A DNA stretch of 43,410 bases from Actinomycetota bacterium (lineage in GTDB: Bacteria; Actinomycetota; Acidimicrobiia; Acidimicrobiales; JAMDDE01): contig JAMDDE010000044.1 of assembly GCA_023489235.1 (NCBI GenBank), positions 2,027 to 45,436 of the forward strand, written 5' to 3'. This document shows positions 1 to 8,749 of the stretch, in pieces; within the stretch, counting starts at the first letter, position 1; every line of letters starts with the position of its first letter. The position numbers and the translations under genes are program-made. The notes beneath the pieces are model-generated. The model saw only the letters and a list, made by a program, of their open reading frames with translations. It had not been told where the DNA came from and made no database searches.

Positions 1-36
1 TCATGCAGAGGAAGAACAGTACTTATGGTCATTCGA

Positions 37-858
37 CTAGTCGAAGCAATCCGAGAGGAGTTCATCGGTCAGGGTTTGCTCCAATGGACCAGCAGCTAGC
101 AGTCTCCCTTCTTTCAAGAGGGCTACATGAGTCGTTCCCTTGGGAATCTCCTCCAATCTGTGGGTAACCAGTACATATGGAGGAGCTTGGGGGTCGTTGG
201 CCATCCGCTCCAGTTGAACTAGGAAGCGCTTTCTGGCGCCCATGTCCAAACTAGCAACCGGTTCATCTAGGAGCAGCAGTTCGGGATCGGTCATGAGAGT
301 TCGGGCGAGCAGCACAAGCTGTCGCTCTCCTTCAGAGATCACCCCGAAGCTGTTCTCAGCCAGCCTTGATATGCCGAGGTCGTCCAGTACTTGGAAAGCG
401 CGTTGATGGTCATCTGAAGAGTATCCATTCCACCAGGTCTCCAAGGCTGCATAACGTCCTGATAGGACAATCTCCAAGATGGTCTCATCCATCCGCAGTT
501 GACGACCGAGTGCCGGGCTAATGAAGCCAATTCGTTTGCGGATCTGACGAAGGTCGCTTGCTCCAATGCGCTCACCAAGGATGTATGCCGTACCTCTGCT
601 GGGGCGCAACTGGGCCCCAGCTATTCTGAGTAGCGTAGTCTTACCTGACCCATTTGGACCGAGTAGCGCCCAGCGCTCCTGTTCATGTACCTCCCAAGTG
701 AGGTCAGCAAGAATAGGACGCCCTTCGCGCAATAGGGATACTTTCTTCAAGGAGACCACTAGCTTACTTCTTTCGGCAGCAACATACTCTTTTGCATCGG
801 CAATTCTCGAGTTGGTTTCTCGACGGTTATCTGTCTCATCTGAGTCAACAAAGATCAC
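37..858 (-). CDS. ABC transporter ATP-binding protein (stand-alone ATPase, ModF/photorepair-like)
   Basis: Walker A GPNGSGKTT, signature-like SEGERQ, Walker B LLLLDEPVASLD, H-loop THR; start codon GTG at 858 is uncertain. Confidence 0.85.
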   Translation of the reverse strand: MIFVDSDETDNRRETNSRIADAKEYVAAERSKLVVSLKKVSLLREGRPILADLTWEVHEQERWALLGPNGSGKTTLLRIAGAQLRPSRGTAYILGERIGASDLRQIRKRIGFISPALGRQLRMDETILEIVLSGRYAALETWWNGYSSDDHQRAFQVLDDLGISRLAENSFGVISEGERQLVLLARTLMTDPELLLLDEPVASLDMGARKRFLVQLERMANDPQAPPYVLVTHRLEEIPKGTTHVALLKEGRLLAAGPLEQTLTDELLSDCFD

Positions 859-935
859 TCAACAAGTATGCTGCATTTCCGCAAGGATCCAGAGGCAAGT
901 TTTATGCTGCGAATAAAAGAAAAAATTATTCCCTC

Positions 936-1589
936 TCATGTGTGCAATCCGCACTCGGTTTTGGACGTCCCTGCCCATCTCCCACTCCTCCTTCCCTCGC
1001 CTGGAAGTGGAGGTCGGGTAGTCGGTGCACATCCTATGGATGTGTACCCTTTGGACCATAGTGGGTGTGCAGGTAGATCATGGGTGTGCAGGTAGGAGAT
1101 TATATCCTCATCGGTCCAGTTGATCAGAGGATTGACCTTCAGTTTGCCCTTATCGGAGTCGTAGGCCACCACTGGGGTAGCGGATCTGGTAGGGGAGTCA
1201 ACACGTTTCAAACCGGTGATCCAGGCATCCTTACCAGAAAGAGCAAGAAGTAGTGGCTGTACCTTACGGACTTGGCAGCAGAGATCGCTTCCGCAAGGTG
1301 ACTCGGTAAGCGGAATAGAAGGGCGTACGATACGTAAGTTCAGGTTGAGCAGCTTGCTGACTTGCCCTACGTAGGCAAGGGTTTCCTCGAAGTGAAATCC
1401 AGTATCCAGAAAGATCACCTCTATTTGAGGATCAACCTTGGTGGCAATGTCGACGAGTACGCAGTCTTCGAATGAAGAAGCCACTACTACCTTGTCGCCA
1501 AAGTGTTCGACCGTCCAAGCGATTATTGTTTCTGGTGATGCTTCTTCCAGGTAGGTAGAGGCAGATTCTGCTAGTAGCGCTAGGTTCAT
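936..1589 (-). CDS. cysH: phosphoadenylyl/adenylyl-sulfate reductase (CysH family)
   Basis: SSFEDCVLVD loop, DTGFHFEETL, LCCQVRKVQPL, YTSIGC, C-terminal KTECGLHT catalytic Cys motif; divergent from cysDN. Confidence 0.93.
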   Translation of the reverse strand: MNLALLAESASTYLEEASPETIIAWTVEHFGDKVVVASSFEDCVLVDIATKVDPQIEVIFLDTGFHFEETLAYVGQVSKLLNLNLRIVRPSIPLTESPCGSDLCCQVRKVQPLLLALSGKDAWITGLKRVDSPTRSATPVVAYDSDKGKLKVNPLINWTDEDIISYLHTHDLPAHPLWSKGYTSIGCAPTTRPPLPGEGRRSGRWAGTSKTECGLHT

Positions 1590-1620
1590 TTCCTTGCTGA
1601 ACTCCTTTTCCCATAAAACT

Positions 1621-1635
1621 TGACTAAATCAGTCA
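1621..1635. promoter_or_regulatory. candidate operator TGACT-AAATC-AGTCA in the cysH/cysD divergent region
   Basis: perfect 5-bp inverted repeat about 30 bp upstream of the cysH start; TTTACAAT-like AT-rich element next to it. Confidence 0.35.
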
Positions 1636-1831
1636 GGTTATGTTTACAATATATGACTATGTTGATCAACTTTTCAAGATTTTCATCTGAGCTGGAAGTT
1701 GGGGGGAACGGTAGGCGCCTGGCGTTGGATGGGCGGCATGGTGAAGTTGGGGGGAGTGTCAAGCTCCTGGAGGGCCTGTTTGGCGGTGTAGAAGTCACTG
1801 GGGTGCTGAGCTCAGCGGAAAGGAGACGAGC

Positions 1832-2758
1832 TTGATGGACAGCACCCTTTACCCTCATCACCCTGCATCTGCTCATCTCGACCATCTGGAGTCCCATTCG
1901 GTGTTCGTCTTGCGTGAGATTGCGGGGGAGTGCGATCGTCCGGTTCTCTTGTTCTCTGGAGGAAAGGACTCGGCAGTGTTATGCCACCTTGCCCAAAAGG
2001 CCTTTTACCCATCACCCATACCTTTTCCCTTGTTGCAGGTGGATACCGGGCATAACTTTCCAGAGGTACTCGAGTTTCGTGATGTTCGGGCAAAAGAGCT
2101 GGACTGTGAGCTAATCGTGGCCTCTGTTCAAGAGGCTATAGACAAAGGTTTGGTAAAAGATCCTGGCGAAGGTGAGTCCAGAAACCGTCTCCAATCCGCG
2201 GTCTTGCTCGATGTCATTGCCAGGCAGGGATTCGATGCCTGCATAGGTGGTGCCCGCAGGGATGAGGACAAAGCCAGGGCAAAGGAGAGAGTTGTATCCC
2301 TGCGCTCTCGCTTCGGACAATGGGAACCGAGGCACCAGCGTCCAGAACTATGGAGCATCTACTACGGGAAGGTCAATCCAGGCGAGCACCTGCGGGTCTT
2401 TCCATTGTCCGACTGGACCGAACTGGATATATGGCTGTATATACAACGTGAGCAGATAGAACTCCCCAATATTTACTATGCTCATCGTCGTTTAGTGCTG
2501 GAACGAGACGGAATGCTTCTTGCGCATAGCCCTTATTTGACTGCTAGAGCGGGGGAAAAGGTGTTCGAAGAGACCGTCCGTTTTCGTACCGTAGGAGATA
2601 TGACCTGCACTGCAGCGATACGTTCCCGAGCTATGACCCCAGCAGAGGTCATAGAGGAGATCATGACTTTTCAGGTCTCCGAGCGAGGCGCTAGTCGAGC
2701 AGATGATCGTTTCAGTGAAGCGGCAATGGAGGAGCGAAAGAGAGAGGGATACTTTTGA
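1832..2758 (+). CDS. cysD: sulfate adenylyltransferase subunit 2 (CysD); start TTG 1832 or ATG 1835
   Basis: LLFSGGKDSAVLCHLA PP-loop, VDTGHNFPEVLEFRD, GGARRDEDKARAKERV, RFRTVGDMTCT; SD AAAGGAG upstream. Confidence 0.97.
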   Translation: MMDSTLYPHHPASAHLDHLESHSVFVLREIAGECDRPVLLFSGGKDSAVLCHLAQKAFYPSPIPFPLLQVDTGHNFPEVLEFRDVRAKELDCELIVASVQEAIDKGLVKDPGEGESRNRLQSAVLLDVIARQGFDACIGGARRDEDKARAKERVVSLRSRFGQWEPRHQRPELWSIYYGKVNPGEHLRVFPLSDWTELDIWLYIQREQIELPNIYYAHRRLVLERDGMLLAHSPYLTARAGEKVFEETVRFRTVGDMTCTAAIRSRAMTPAEVIEEIMTFQVSERGASRADDRFSEAAMEERKREGYF

Positions 2759-2852
2759 ACAGCTACAACCCGTTGGAGAGATTTTTTGACGGGCTATCTC
2801 CTGTCAGTAGGACGAACAAGAGCCTACTCTTCATACCAGGAGGGCAGAGGCA

Positions 2853-4160
2853 GTGAGAGGCGGGGGAGTTGAGGTGGTACATTGCGCGGCGGTGGGATCA
2901 GTGGATGACGGCAAGTCTACCCTGATCGGCCGTCTCCTGTATGACTCTGGACAGCTTGCCAAGGATCAGCTTGCCGATGCAAGTAGAGAGAGGGGCAGAT
3001 CGGGCCGTTTCGATCCAGCAAGGGTCACTGATGGTCTGCGAGCCGAACGCGAGCAAGGGATCACCATAGACGTTGGGTATCGCTACGCCTCCTTCTGCGG
3101 CCGCAGAGTGATCATTGCTGATTGTCCTGGACATGTCCAGTATACTTCCAATACGGCGACGGGAGCTTCGAGGGCAGATGTCGTCCTGGCGCTTTTCGAC
3201 GCTACTCGCTGGAGTACGGATCTACTGACCAACCAAACCAAATGTCACTTAGCAATAGCATCTTTGTTCGGGGTCGGCACCCTCATCGCTTGTGTCAACA
3301 AGATGGATTTAGTCGGCTGGTCAGAGGAGGTTTTCCAGAGTATTGCCGGGCAAGTGAGGGCAGTGGCCGGTCGTTTGGGTATAAATAATATTACAATTAT
3401 ACCAGTATCTGCTTTGCACGGCGACAATGTGGTGAAGCGGAGCGAACTGTCCCCCTTCTACCGTGGACCGACGGTCGCTGAAGCCTTGGTCAGGGTGCAA
3501 ACCAGAACCTTGCCATCGGGGACCAGGCTGCCGGTCCAGCTTGCACTCAGAGTTCGTGGGGGTCGACAGTATGCGGGGATGTTGGCAGGAGGGAGGGTGC
3601 ATACAGGCCAAGAGGTAGTGGTACTGCCTTCCGCACGAACTACTCGTGTGCGCTCTCTTTTCTATCTAGGGAGAGAGGTGGAAGAGGCGATCGCTCCTGC
3701 CTCTGTTGCAGTGGAGCTCGAGCATGATCTCGATGTCGGGAGAGGGGACCTCATTGCTGCCGTCCACGATAGTCCAGAGGTCGCCACTGATTTGTCGGCC
3801 ACTCTCTTCTTCTTCTCCGGATGTGAAGATCTCACAGCTAGGAAATACCTGGTCAAACATACCAGTAGAATTACTGCGGCGAAGATAAGCTCTCTCGACA
3901 GCATCATTGATCCGAGCGACCTGTCAGCTGCCCCCATTTCCGCCGACTCCATTCCCGCCAACTCCATCGTGAGGGCACGTATGGAACTAGCTACTCCCCT
4001 AGCTGTAGACAACTATGCTTCCAACCCCACCACTGGTAGCTTCATACTCATAGATAGCTCCTCCAATGCGATCTTGGCCGCAGGATTGGTTGGCTTGTCG
4101 CTCGAGTTCTTAGGACAGGACAAGAACGTGGCTCTGCATGCAGGACCACCTCGTCTGTAG
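2853..4160 (+). CDS. cysN: sulfate adenylyltransferase subunit 1, GTPase (CysN)
   Basis: GSVDDGKSTLIGRLLYDS P-loop, REQGITIDVGYRY, DCPGHVQYT, NKMD GTPase motifs; follows cysD. Confidence 0.97.
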   Translation: MRGGGVEVVHCAAVGSVDDGKSTLIGRLLYDSGQLAKDQLADASRERGRSGRFDPARVTDGLRAEREQGITIDVGYRYASFCGRRVIIADCPGHVQYTSNTATGASRADVVLALFDATRWSTDLLTNQTKCHLAIASLFGVGTLIACVNKMDLVGWSEEVFQSIAGQVRAVAGRLGINNITIIPVSALHGDNVVKRSELSPFYRGPTVAEALVRVQTRTLPSGTRLPVQLALRVRGGRQYAGMLAGGRVHTGQEVVVLPSARTTRVRSLFYLGREVEEAIAPASVAVELEHDLDVGRGDLIAAVHDSPEVATDLSATLFFFSGCEDLTARKYLVKHTSRITAAKISSLDSIIDPSDLSAAPISADSIPANSIVRARMELATPLAVDNYASNPTTGSFILIDSSSNAILAAGLVGLSLEFLGQDKNVALHAGPPRL

Positions 4161-4197
4161 AATGCGGAAAGGTTTCCAAGATTGCGTGCAGGTGCAG

Positions 4198-4818
4198 ATG
4201 GTGTCTACTGAAGAGGACTGCTCCAGTGTATATCCGATTTCTCTGGTGATAGCTGGCAAACCATGCCTGGTGGTGGGTGGGGGGCGAGTTGCTTCTCGAA
4301 AGGTTGCTGGCCTGGTTCGTTCTGGAGCAAAGGTTACGGTGGTAGCTAGGCGGGTGGATCCATCCATCTTGTCTCATTCAGAGGTAAAAGTGCTTGTTCG
4401 CAACTATCAACCCGGTGAGGCCTCTGACTACTGGCTGGTTTTTGCTGCCACTGGGGTAAAGGAAGTGGATCGTCAAGTTGCCGCCGATGCCCATGAAGCC
4501 AAAGTCTGGGTCAACTGTGCAGACGATCCACAAGGTTGCTCGTTCATGCTGCCAGCTGTTCACTGTAGTGGTTCTGTATCCGTAGCTGTTTCCACAGCAG
4601 GGAGTAGTCCCGCGTTGGCTAGATGGGTACGGGACCGCATTGCAGAGGGACTGGACCCTCGCATAGGGGAGATAGGCAGGCTTCTGCAGTTGGCTCGTCA
4701 GAGGTTGAAGAGCGAAGGAATACCTACTGAAACAGTTGATTGGAATTCGATGATCGAGTCCATGCTGACGGATGATGATGTCAGGTCTCGTGGTAACGAG
4801 GAGAATCGAGTGGATTAG
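4198..4818 (+). CDS. precorrin-2 dehydrogenase/sirohydrochlorin ferrochelatase-like (siroheme synthase N-terminal domain); start uncertain (4138/4162/4198)
   Basis: YPISLVIAGKPCLVVGGGRVASRKVAGLVRSGAKVTVVA, VNCADDPQGCSFMLPAVHCSGSVSVAVSTAGSSPALARWVRD. Confidence 0.93.
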   Translation: MVSTEEDCSSVYPISLVIAGKPCLVVGGGRVASRKVAGLVRSGAKVTVVARRVDPSILSHSEVKVLVRNYQPGEASDYWLVFAATGVKEVDRQVAADAHEAKVWVNCADDPQGCSFMLPAVHCSGSVSVAVSTAGSSPALARWVRDRIAEGLDPRIGEIGRLLQLARQRLKSEGIPTETVDWNSMIESMLTDDDVRSRGNEENRVD

Positions 4819-5773
4819 TGGGGTCGTCGAAGCCAACTGCTATTCGTTCCCCTCGGGCGCGTTCTTCCATGCGAGCCAGATAGGAAAAGGCCTTCTGATC
4901 GGCGGTGGTGTAAGGTGGTGGCAACAGTGATCGAGGCCAGAGATGACGCTTGGTCACAACGTTGATCTCCGCAGAGATAATCATCACTTGAGCAGTCAAA
5001 TATAGCCAGGAAAGCAAGCCAATGACTATAGCGAAGAAACCGTATACGTCACTGGCTTTTCTCAGCTCTCTTGCTACATACCAACCCCCAATAGCTTGCA
5101 GCACCTCCCAGGCAACGGTAGCTGTGAGTGTTCCTACAGCTATGTCCTTCCACGCAAGCCTCTCCGCTGTGAGCAGCTTGTATGTAAGGGCGAATACTCC
5201 GAGATCAGCAAGGAAGGAGATCATGAAACCAGCAACACGAGTCAGGTCACTTGCATGAGCTCCAGCTACTACTCCAGCGAGAATCGTGGAGAGTAGGCTA
5301 GCGCCACCTAGTATGGCCATGGCGCCGAGACCCTTGAGGCGACGGATCAGCATACTTGGTCGTTGGATCAAAGGGGTGTTCCATACTGCATTCATGGCAT
5401 TCTCAATTGCTTGGCCTACATAAGTTCCTACCCAGATGGTGCCCACTGCACCTATTACCATTGCCACGGTGTTCCCTTTGAGAGAGTGGACATTGTGCTC
5501 TATCTGAGGACCGATGATAGGGAAGTTGGCTAGTTCGGAGTGAACCAAGGAGTGCTCCAAATGTGGGTCACCTCGAAGTATTGTCCCGAATATCGTCGTG
5601 GTCAGCAGTAGGAGAGGGAACAAGGAGAAAAATCCATAGTAAGAGATGAGTGCTGCTCTGGAACCAGCTTGATCTTCTGAGAACTTGCGAATCAGGGCGA
5701 TAGGAAAGGCCAAGATAACGTGCTTTTGTTGGTAGCGATCAAAGCGTCTTGCTACTCCCCGTACGTCCATCAT
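4781..5773 (-). CDS. YihY/virulence factor BrkB-family membrane protein
   Basis: multi-TM, AALISYYGFFSLFPLLLLTTTI, YGFFAIVIGLLSWLYLTAQVMIISAEINV typical of the family. Confidence 0.93.
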   Translation of the reverse strand: MMDVRGVARRFDRYQQKHVILAFPIALIRKFSEDQAGSRAALISYYGFFSLFPLLLLTTTIFGTILRGDPHLEHSLVHSELANFPIIGPQIEHNVHSLKGNTVAMVIGAVGTIWVGTYVGQAIENAMNAVWNTPLIQRPSMLIRRLKGLGAMAILGGASLLSTILAGVVAGAHASDLTRVAGFMISFLADLGVFALTYKLLTAERLAWKDIAVGTLTATVAWEVLQAIGGWYVARELRKASDVYGFFAIVIGLLSWLYLTAQVMIISAEINVVTKRHLWPRSLLPPPYTTADQKAFSYLARMEERARGERIAVGFDDPTNPLDSPRYHET

Positions 5774-5836
5774 GATTCTTTCTGCTTGTTTTTGATTGAA
5801 TGAGCATAGTCCGGCACACGGCGCGATGCTTTAAGT

Positions 5837-7213
5837 ATGAGTACTGCAGAGAAGATAGAGAGTGTAAATCCAGCAAGCGGTGAGATCGAAAGGAGCTTTT
5901 CGCCGTTGAGCGACTCTCTGCTCGAGGGGAGGATTGCTCTTGCAGCATCGGCATTCAAGTTCTACAAGACCACTTCATTCGAGCAGAGAGCTTCTTGGAT
6001 GGCCAGGGCAGCTGATCTGATGGAGTCGGAGAGAGAGGCCCTAGCCAGAATTGCCACCACGGAGATGGGCAAGACCATAGCCTCAGCCAGGGCTGAGGTG
6101 GACAAATGTGCTCGTACCATGCGTTACTTCGCCGAACACGCATCTGACTTTCTAGCTGATGAGCCTGTTAGTACCACGGCTAGCTCTAGCTACGTCACCT
6201 ATCAGCCACTTGGACCCATCCTGGCTATCATGCCATGGAACTTCCCCTATTGGCAGGTGGTGCGGTTTGCCGCTCCTGCATTGATGGCGGGCAATGTAGC
6301 TCTTCTGAAGCACGCCCCCAATGTTCCACAGACTGCGTTGGCCATAGAGGATCTGTTCGTGAGAGCTGGGTTCGAGGAAGGAGTCTTCCAAAGTCTTCTC
6401 ATTGAGGCCGAACGCACCCAAGGGATCCTTGCCGATGATCGTGTGGCTGCTGTGACGCTCACCGGAAGTGATCGTGCTGGGAAAATTGTTGCAACCAGCG
6501 CAGCTAAGAACCTGAAGAAAGCGGTGCTGGAACTGGGAGGAAGCGATCCGTTCATTGTGATGCCCTCTGCCAATCTGGACAGGGCGGTAGAGATAGGAGT
6601 AATGGCCAGGGTGCAGAACAACGGCCAGTCGTGCATAGCAGCCAAACGGTTCATAGTTCATGAGTCTGTAGCTAGAGAGTTCGAAGAGAAGTTCATTGCT
6701 CGGATGGCCTCTCTGGTAGTGGACGATCCCATGGAGGAAGAGACTGATGTTGGACCACTGGTTAGTGATAGGGCAAGGCAGCTCTTGTTAGGACAAGTCG
6801 AAGATGCGTTGAACAAAGGAGCTGAGCTCTTGTTCGGAGGCATGGTGCCAGAACGACCTGGTTTTTACTATCAGCCAGCAGTAGTAAGGGGCATCAAGCC
6901 GGAGATGCGTATGTACAGAGAGGAGGTATTTGGACCCGTAGCTGCCATATACGAAGTACCCAACCTGGAGGAGGCTATTACCTTGGCCAATGACAATCCC
7001 TATGGGCTTGGATCATCGGTATGGACCGAGGACGAGGAAGAACGCAAGCGCTGCATTCAGGACCTAGATGCTGGCCAGGTATTTTTCAACGCTATGGTTG
7101 CTTCTACTCCAGAGTTGCCATTTGGTGGTGTGAAGCAATCAGGATATGGTAGAGAACTCTCTGCTCATGGCATTCGCGAGTTCACCAATCAGAAAACTGT
7201 GTGGATAGCGTGA
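5837..7213 (+). CDS. NAD(P)-dependent succinate-semialdehyde dehydrogenase family protein
   Basis: aldehyde dehydrogenase motifs LELGGSDPFIV, VQNNGQSCIAAKRF catalytic Cys, PFGGVKQSGYGRE. Confidence 0.94.
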   Translation: MSTAEKIESVNPASGEIERSFSPLSDSLLEGRIALAASAFKFYKTTSFEQRASWMARAADLMESEREALARIATTEMGKTIASARAEVDKCARTMRYFAEHASDFLADEPVSTTASSSYVTYQPLGPILAIMPWNFPYWQVVRFAAPALMAGNVALLKHAPNVPQTALAIEDLFVRAGFEEGVFQSLLIEAERTQGILADDRVAAVTLTGSDRAGKIVATSAAKNLKKAVLELGGSDPFIVMPSANLDRAVEIGVMARVQNNGQSCIAAKRFIVHESVAREFEEKFIARMASLVVDDPMEEETDVGPLVSDRARQLLLGQVEDALNKGAELLFGGMVPERPGFYYQPAVVRGIKPEMRMYREEVFGPVAAIYEVPNLEEAITLANDNPYGLGSSVWTEDEEERKRCIQDLDAGQVFFNAMVASTPELPFGGVKQSGYGRELSAHGIREFTNQKTVWIA

Positions 7214-7220
7214 GCACTAT

Positions 7221-7670
7221 CTAGGTGACTTGGTTGAGCTGCTCTTGGGCAAGGCAACGAGAGCAGCGTCCGACAAGGGCAAAGTGGTGCGTGTCTATCT
7301 TGAATCCAGTGGCTGCCAACAACTGTGACTTCACTGTTTCCAGTAAGTTGTCATCCACCTCCTCTACCTCTCCACATCTTTCGCAAGCGAGGTGCAGATG
7401 GGATGGGTCGCCTAGATGCCATCTCGCTGGGCCATGCCCAAGATGAACGTGATAGGCGAGTCCAGTGTCCTCCAGTAGTTCCAAGGTGCGGTATACCGTG
7501 GCGGCATGCAAGTCAGGATGGGCCAGGTGCAGCATCTCGGATAGTTCTTCCGCAGTAACATGATCTCCTGCTCGAACCATTGCCTCTACAACGAGTCGAC
7601 GATCAACCGTGATGCGAATACCTCTATCTTTGAGGTGCTGCAAAATAGAGGCTGTGCGATCACCCGCCAT
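7221..7670 (-). CDS. Fur-family transcriptional regulator
   Basis: winged helix plus LHAATVYRTLELLEDTGL, HLHLACERCGEVEEVDD, CSRC. Confidence 0.95.
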   Translation of the reverse strand: MAGDRTASILQHLKDRGIRITVDRRLVVEAMVRAGDHVTAEELSEMLHLAHPDLHAATVYRTLELLEDTGLAYHVHLGHGPARWHLGDPSHLHLACERCGEVEEVDDNLLETVKSQLLAATGFKIDTHHFALVGRCSRCLAQEQLNQVT

Positions 7671-7723
7671 GATTAAAGTCTAACAAGGTAGCATTTTTAT
7701 CATTGGATCGATTGGTCATGTGA

Positions 7724-8608
7724 TCAGCCATCCACTTGAGCGGCATAGCAAACATCAGCGGGTTTCTCATTGGTCAACGAACATATTGCATTTACTATCC
7801 GTGCTGCACCAATAAGTATTGCATAGCCTAGAGGGGTTGTCGGATCAACTACCTCTTGGGAGATCTGTGAGAAGCTGAGATCGTGAAGTAATGATGGGCT
7901 GAAAGTCGATCCAGTCAAGATATAACGATTAGCAATGTCCAGAAAGGGAACGAAATTTACGCTGGCGGCTTCCCCTTTGCTCAAACCCGGTGGTATGTCC
8001 AAGCGTTTCATCAACAGGCTCTCCATTGGGGTGATCTGGGCAAGTGGAAGATACTGTCTGTTGGCGAGAAGTTGGTTGCTTTCCTCCTCTACGCCTTTGA
8101 ACACGATATACTGGCTTTTATAAGAGGTCCCATAGAAGCTTGGTCCAACTGTTCCTCCAAAGACTATCTGTTTCGACGAACTAGTGTAGGCAAGACGTTT
8201 GAAATTGCCGAAGTAGCTCAGAGCAATTGTGAGCGGCCATTGCTCAGCTGAGCAATAAGGGTCGTACTCTACGCATACGAAGATTACGACAGGTCGATTG
8301 TCCTTGGTGTACGAGGAGGATTCTTTTACCCCATGCAGTTCCTGGATACCCATCGGTTGGGGATACCCGATCGGAGGAGGATTCGTTTCCGCCTCGACTA
8401 ATGCTTGGACCGTAGGTTTGGCTATCTTGACCAAGATGGATCTGGCCACTAGTTGAACCTGCGCTTTAGGCCTATGGGTACTCAAAGTAGTCAGCTTCAG
8501 AGTTACCAATGCCAGTACTGTGCAACCGACAATCACTACCACGATAGAGGTGGCGATCGGCATGTGCTTCCAAGGCCGAGCTAACTTTGTGCCCGTACGC
8601 TTACCCAT
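7724..8608 (-). CDS. DUF929 domain-containing protein (thioredoxin-like, membrane-anchored)
   Basis: N-terminal TM; PVVIFVCVEYDPYCSAEQWPLTIALSYFGNF characteristic of DUF929. Confidence 0.85.
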   Translation of the reverse strand: MGKRTGTKLARPWKHMPIATSIVVVIVGCTVLALVTLKLTTLSTHRPKAQVQLVARSILVKIAKPTVQALVEAETNPPPIGYPQPMGIQELHGVKESSSYTKDNRPVVIFVCVEYDPYCSAEQWPLTIALSYFGNFKRLAYTSSSKQIVFGGTVGPSFYGTSYKSQYIVFKGVEEESNQLLANRQYLPLAQITPMESLLMKRLDIPPGLSKGEAASVNFVPFLDIANRYILTGSTFSPSLLHDLSFSQISQEVVDPTTPLGYAILIGAARIVNAICSLTNEKPADVCYAAQVDG

Positions 8609-8677
8609 GGAGTCCTAGCTTATCCGGTGGCGTATGTGCTCTTATACGGATCTATCCCGATCATTTGGTCACCCCTG

Positions 8678-8725
8678 GGGATACTCCTTTATTTGGGTTT
8701 AGGGACACTCCTTTATTTGGGTTTA
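8678..8725. repeat. 2 x 24-bp tandem repeat (GGGAyACTCCTTTATTTGGGTTTA)
   Basis: 8678-8701 and 8702-8725 differ at one base; lies just upstream of the hydrolase start. Confidence 0.9.
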
Positions 8726-8749
8726 TTTGTATAGGGATGTTGATATAGT

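Noticed and set aside
1062-1095. 15-bp direct repeat TGGGTGTGCAGGTAG at 19-bp period inside cysH
   Set aside because: It encodes YLHTHDLPAHPLW in two frames, and the surrounding CysH spacing up to YTSIGC looks normal, so it is probably coincidental rather than an insertion.
1586-1897. 103-aa minus-strand ORF between cysH and cysD
   Set aside because: Low-complexity Pro/Ser/Thr-rich translation overlapping the cysH promoter and cysD start; no homology recognised.
4138-4197. Upstream start of the siroheme synthase ORF
   Set aside because: It overlaps the cysN coding end and the extension does not look like the family N-terminus, so a downstream start (4162 or 4198) is preferred.
6152-6661. 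169-aa minus-strand ORF
   Set aside because: Antisense to the aldehyde dehydrogenase gene; conserved motifs are on the plus strand.
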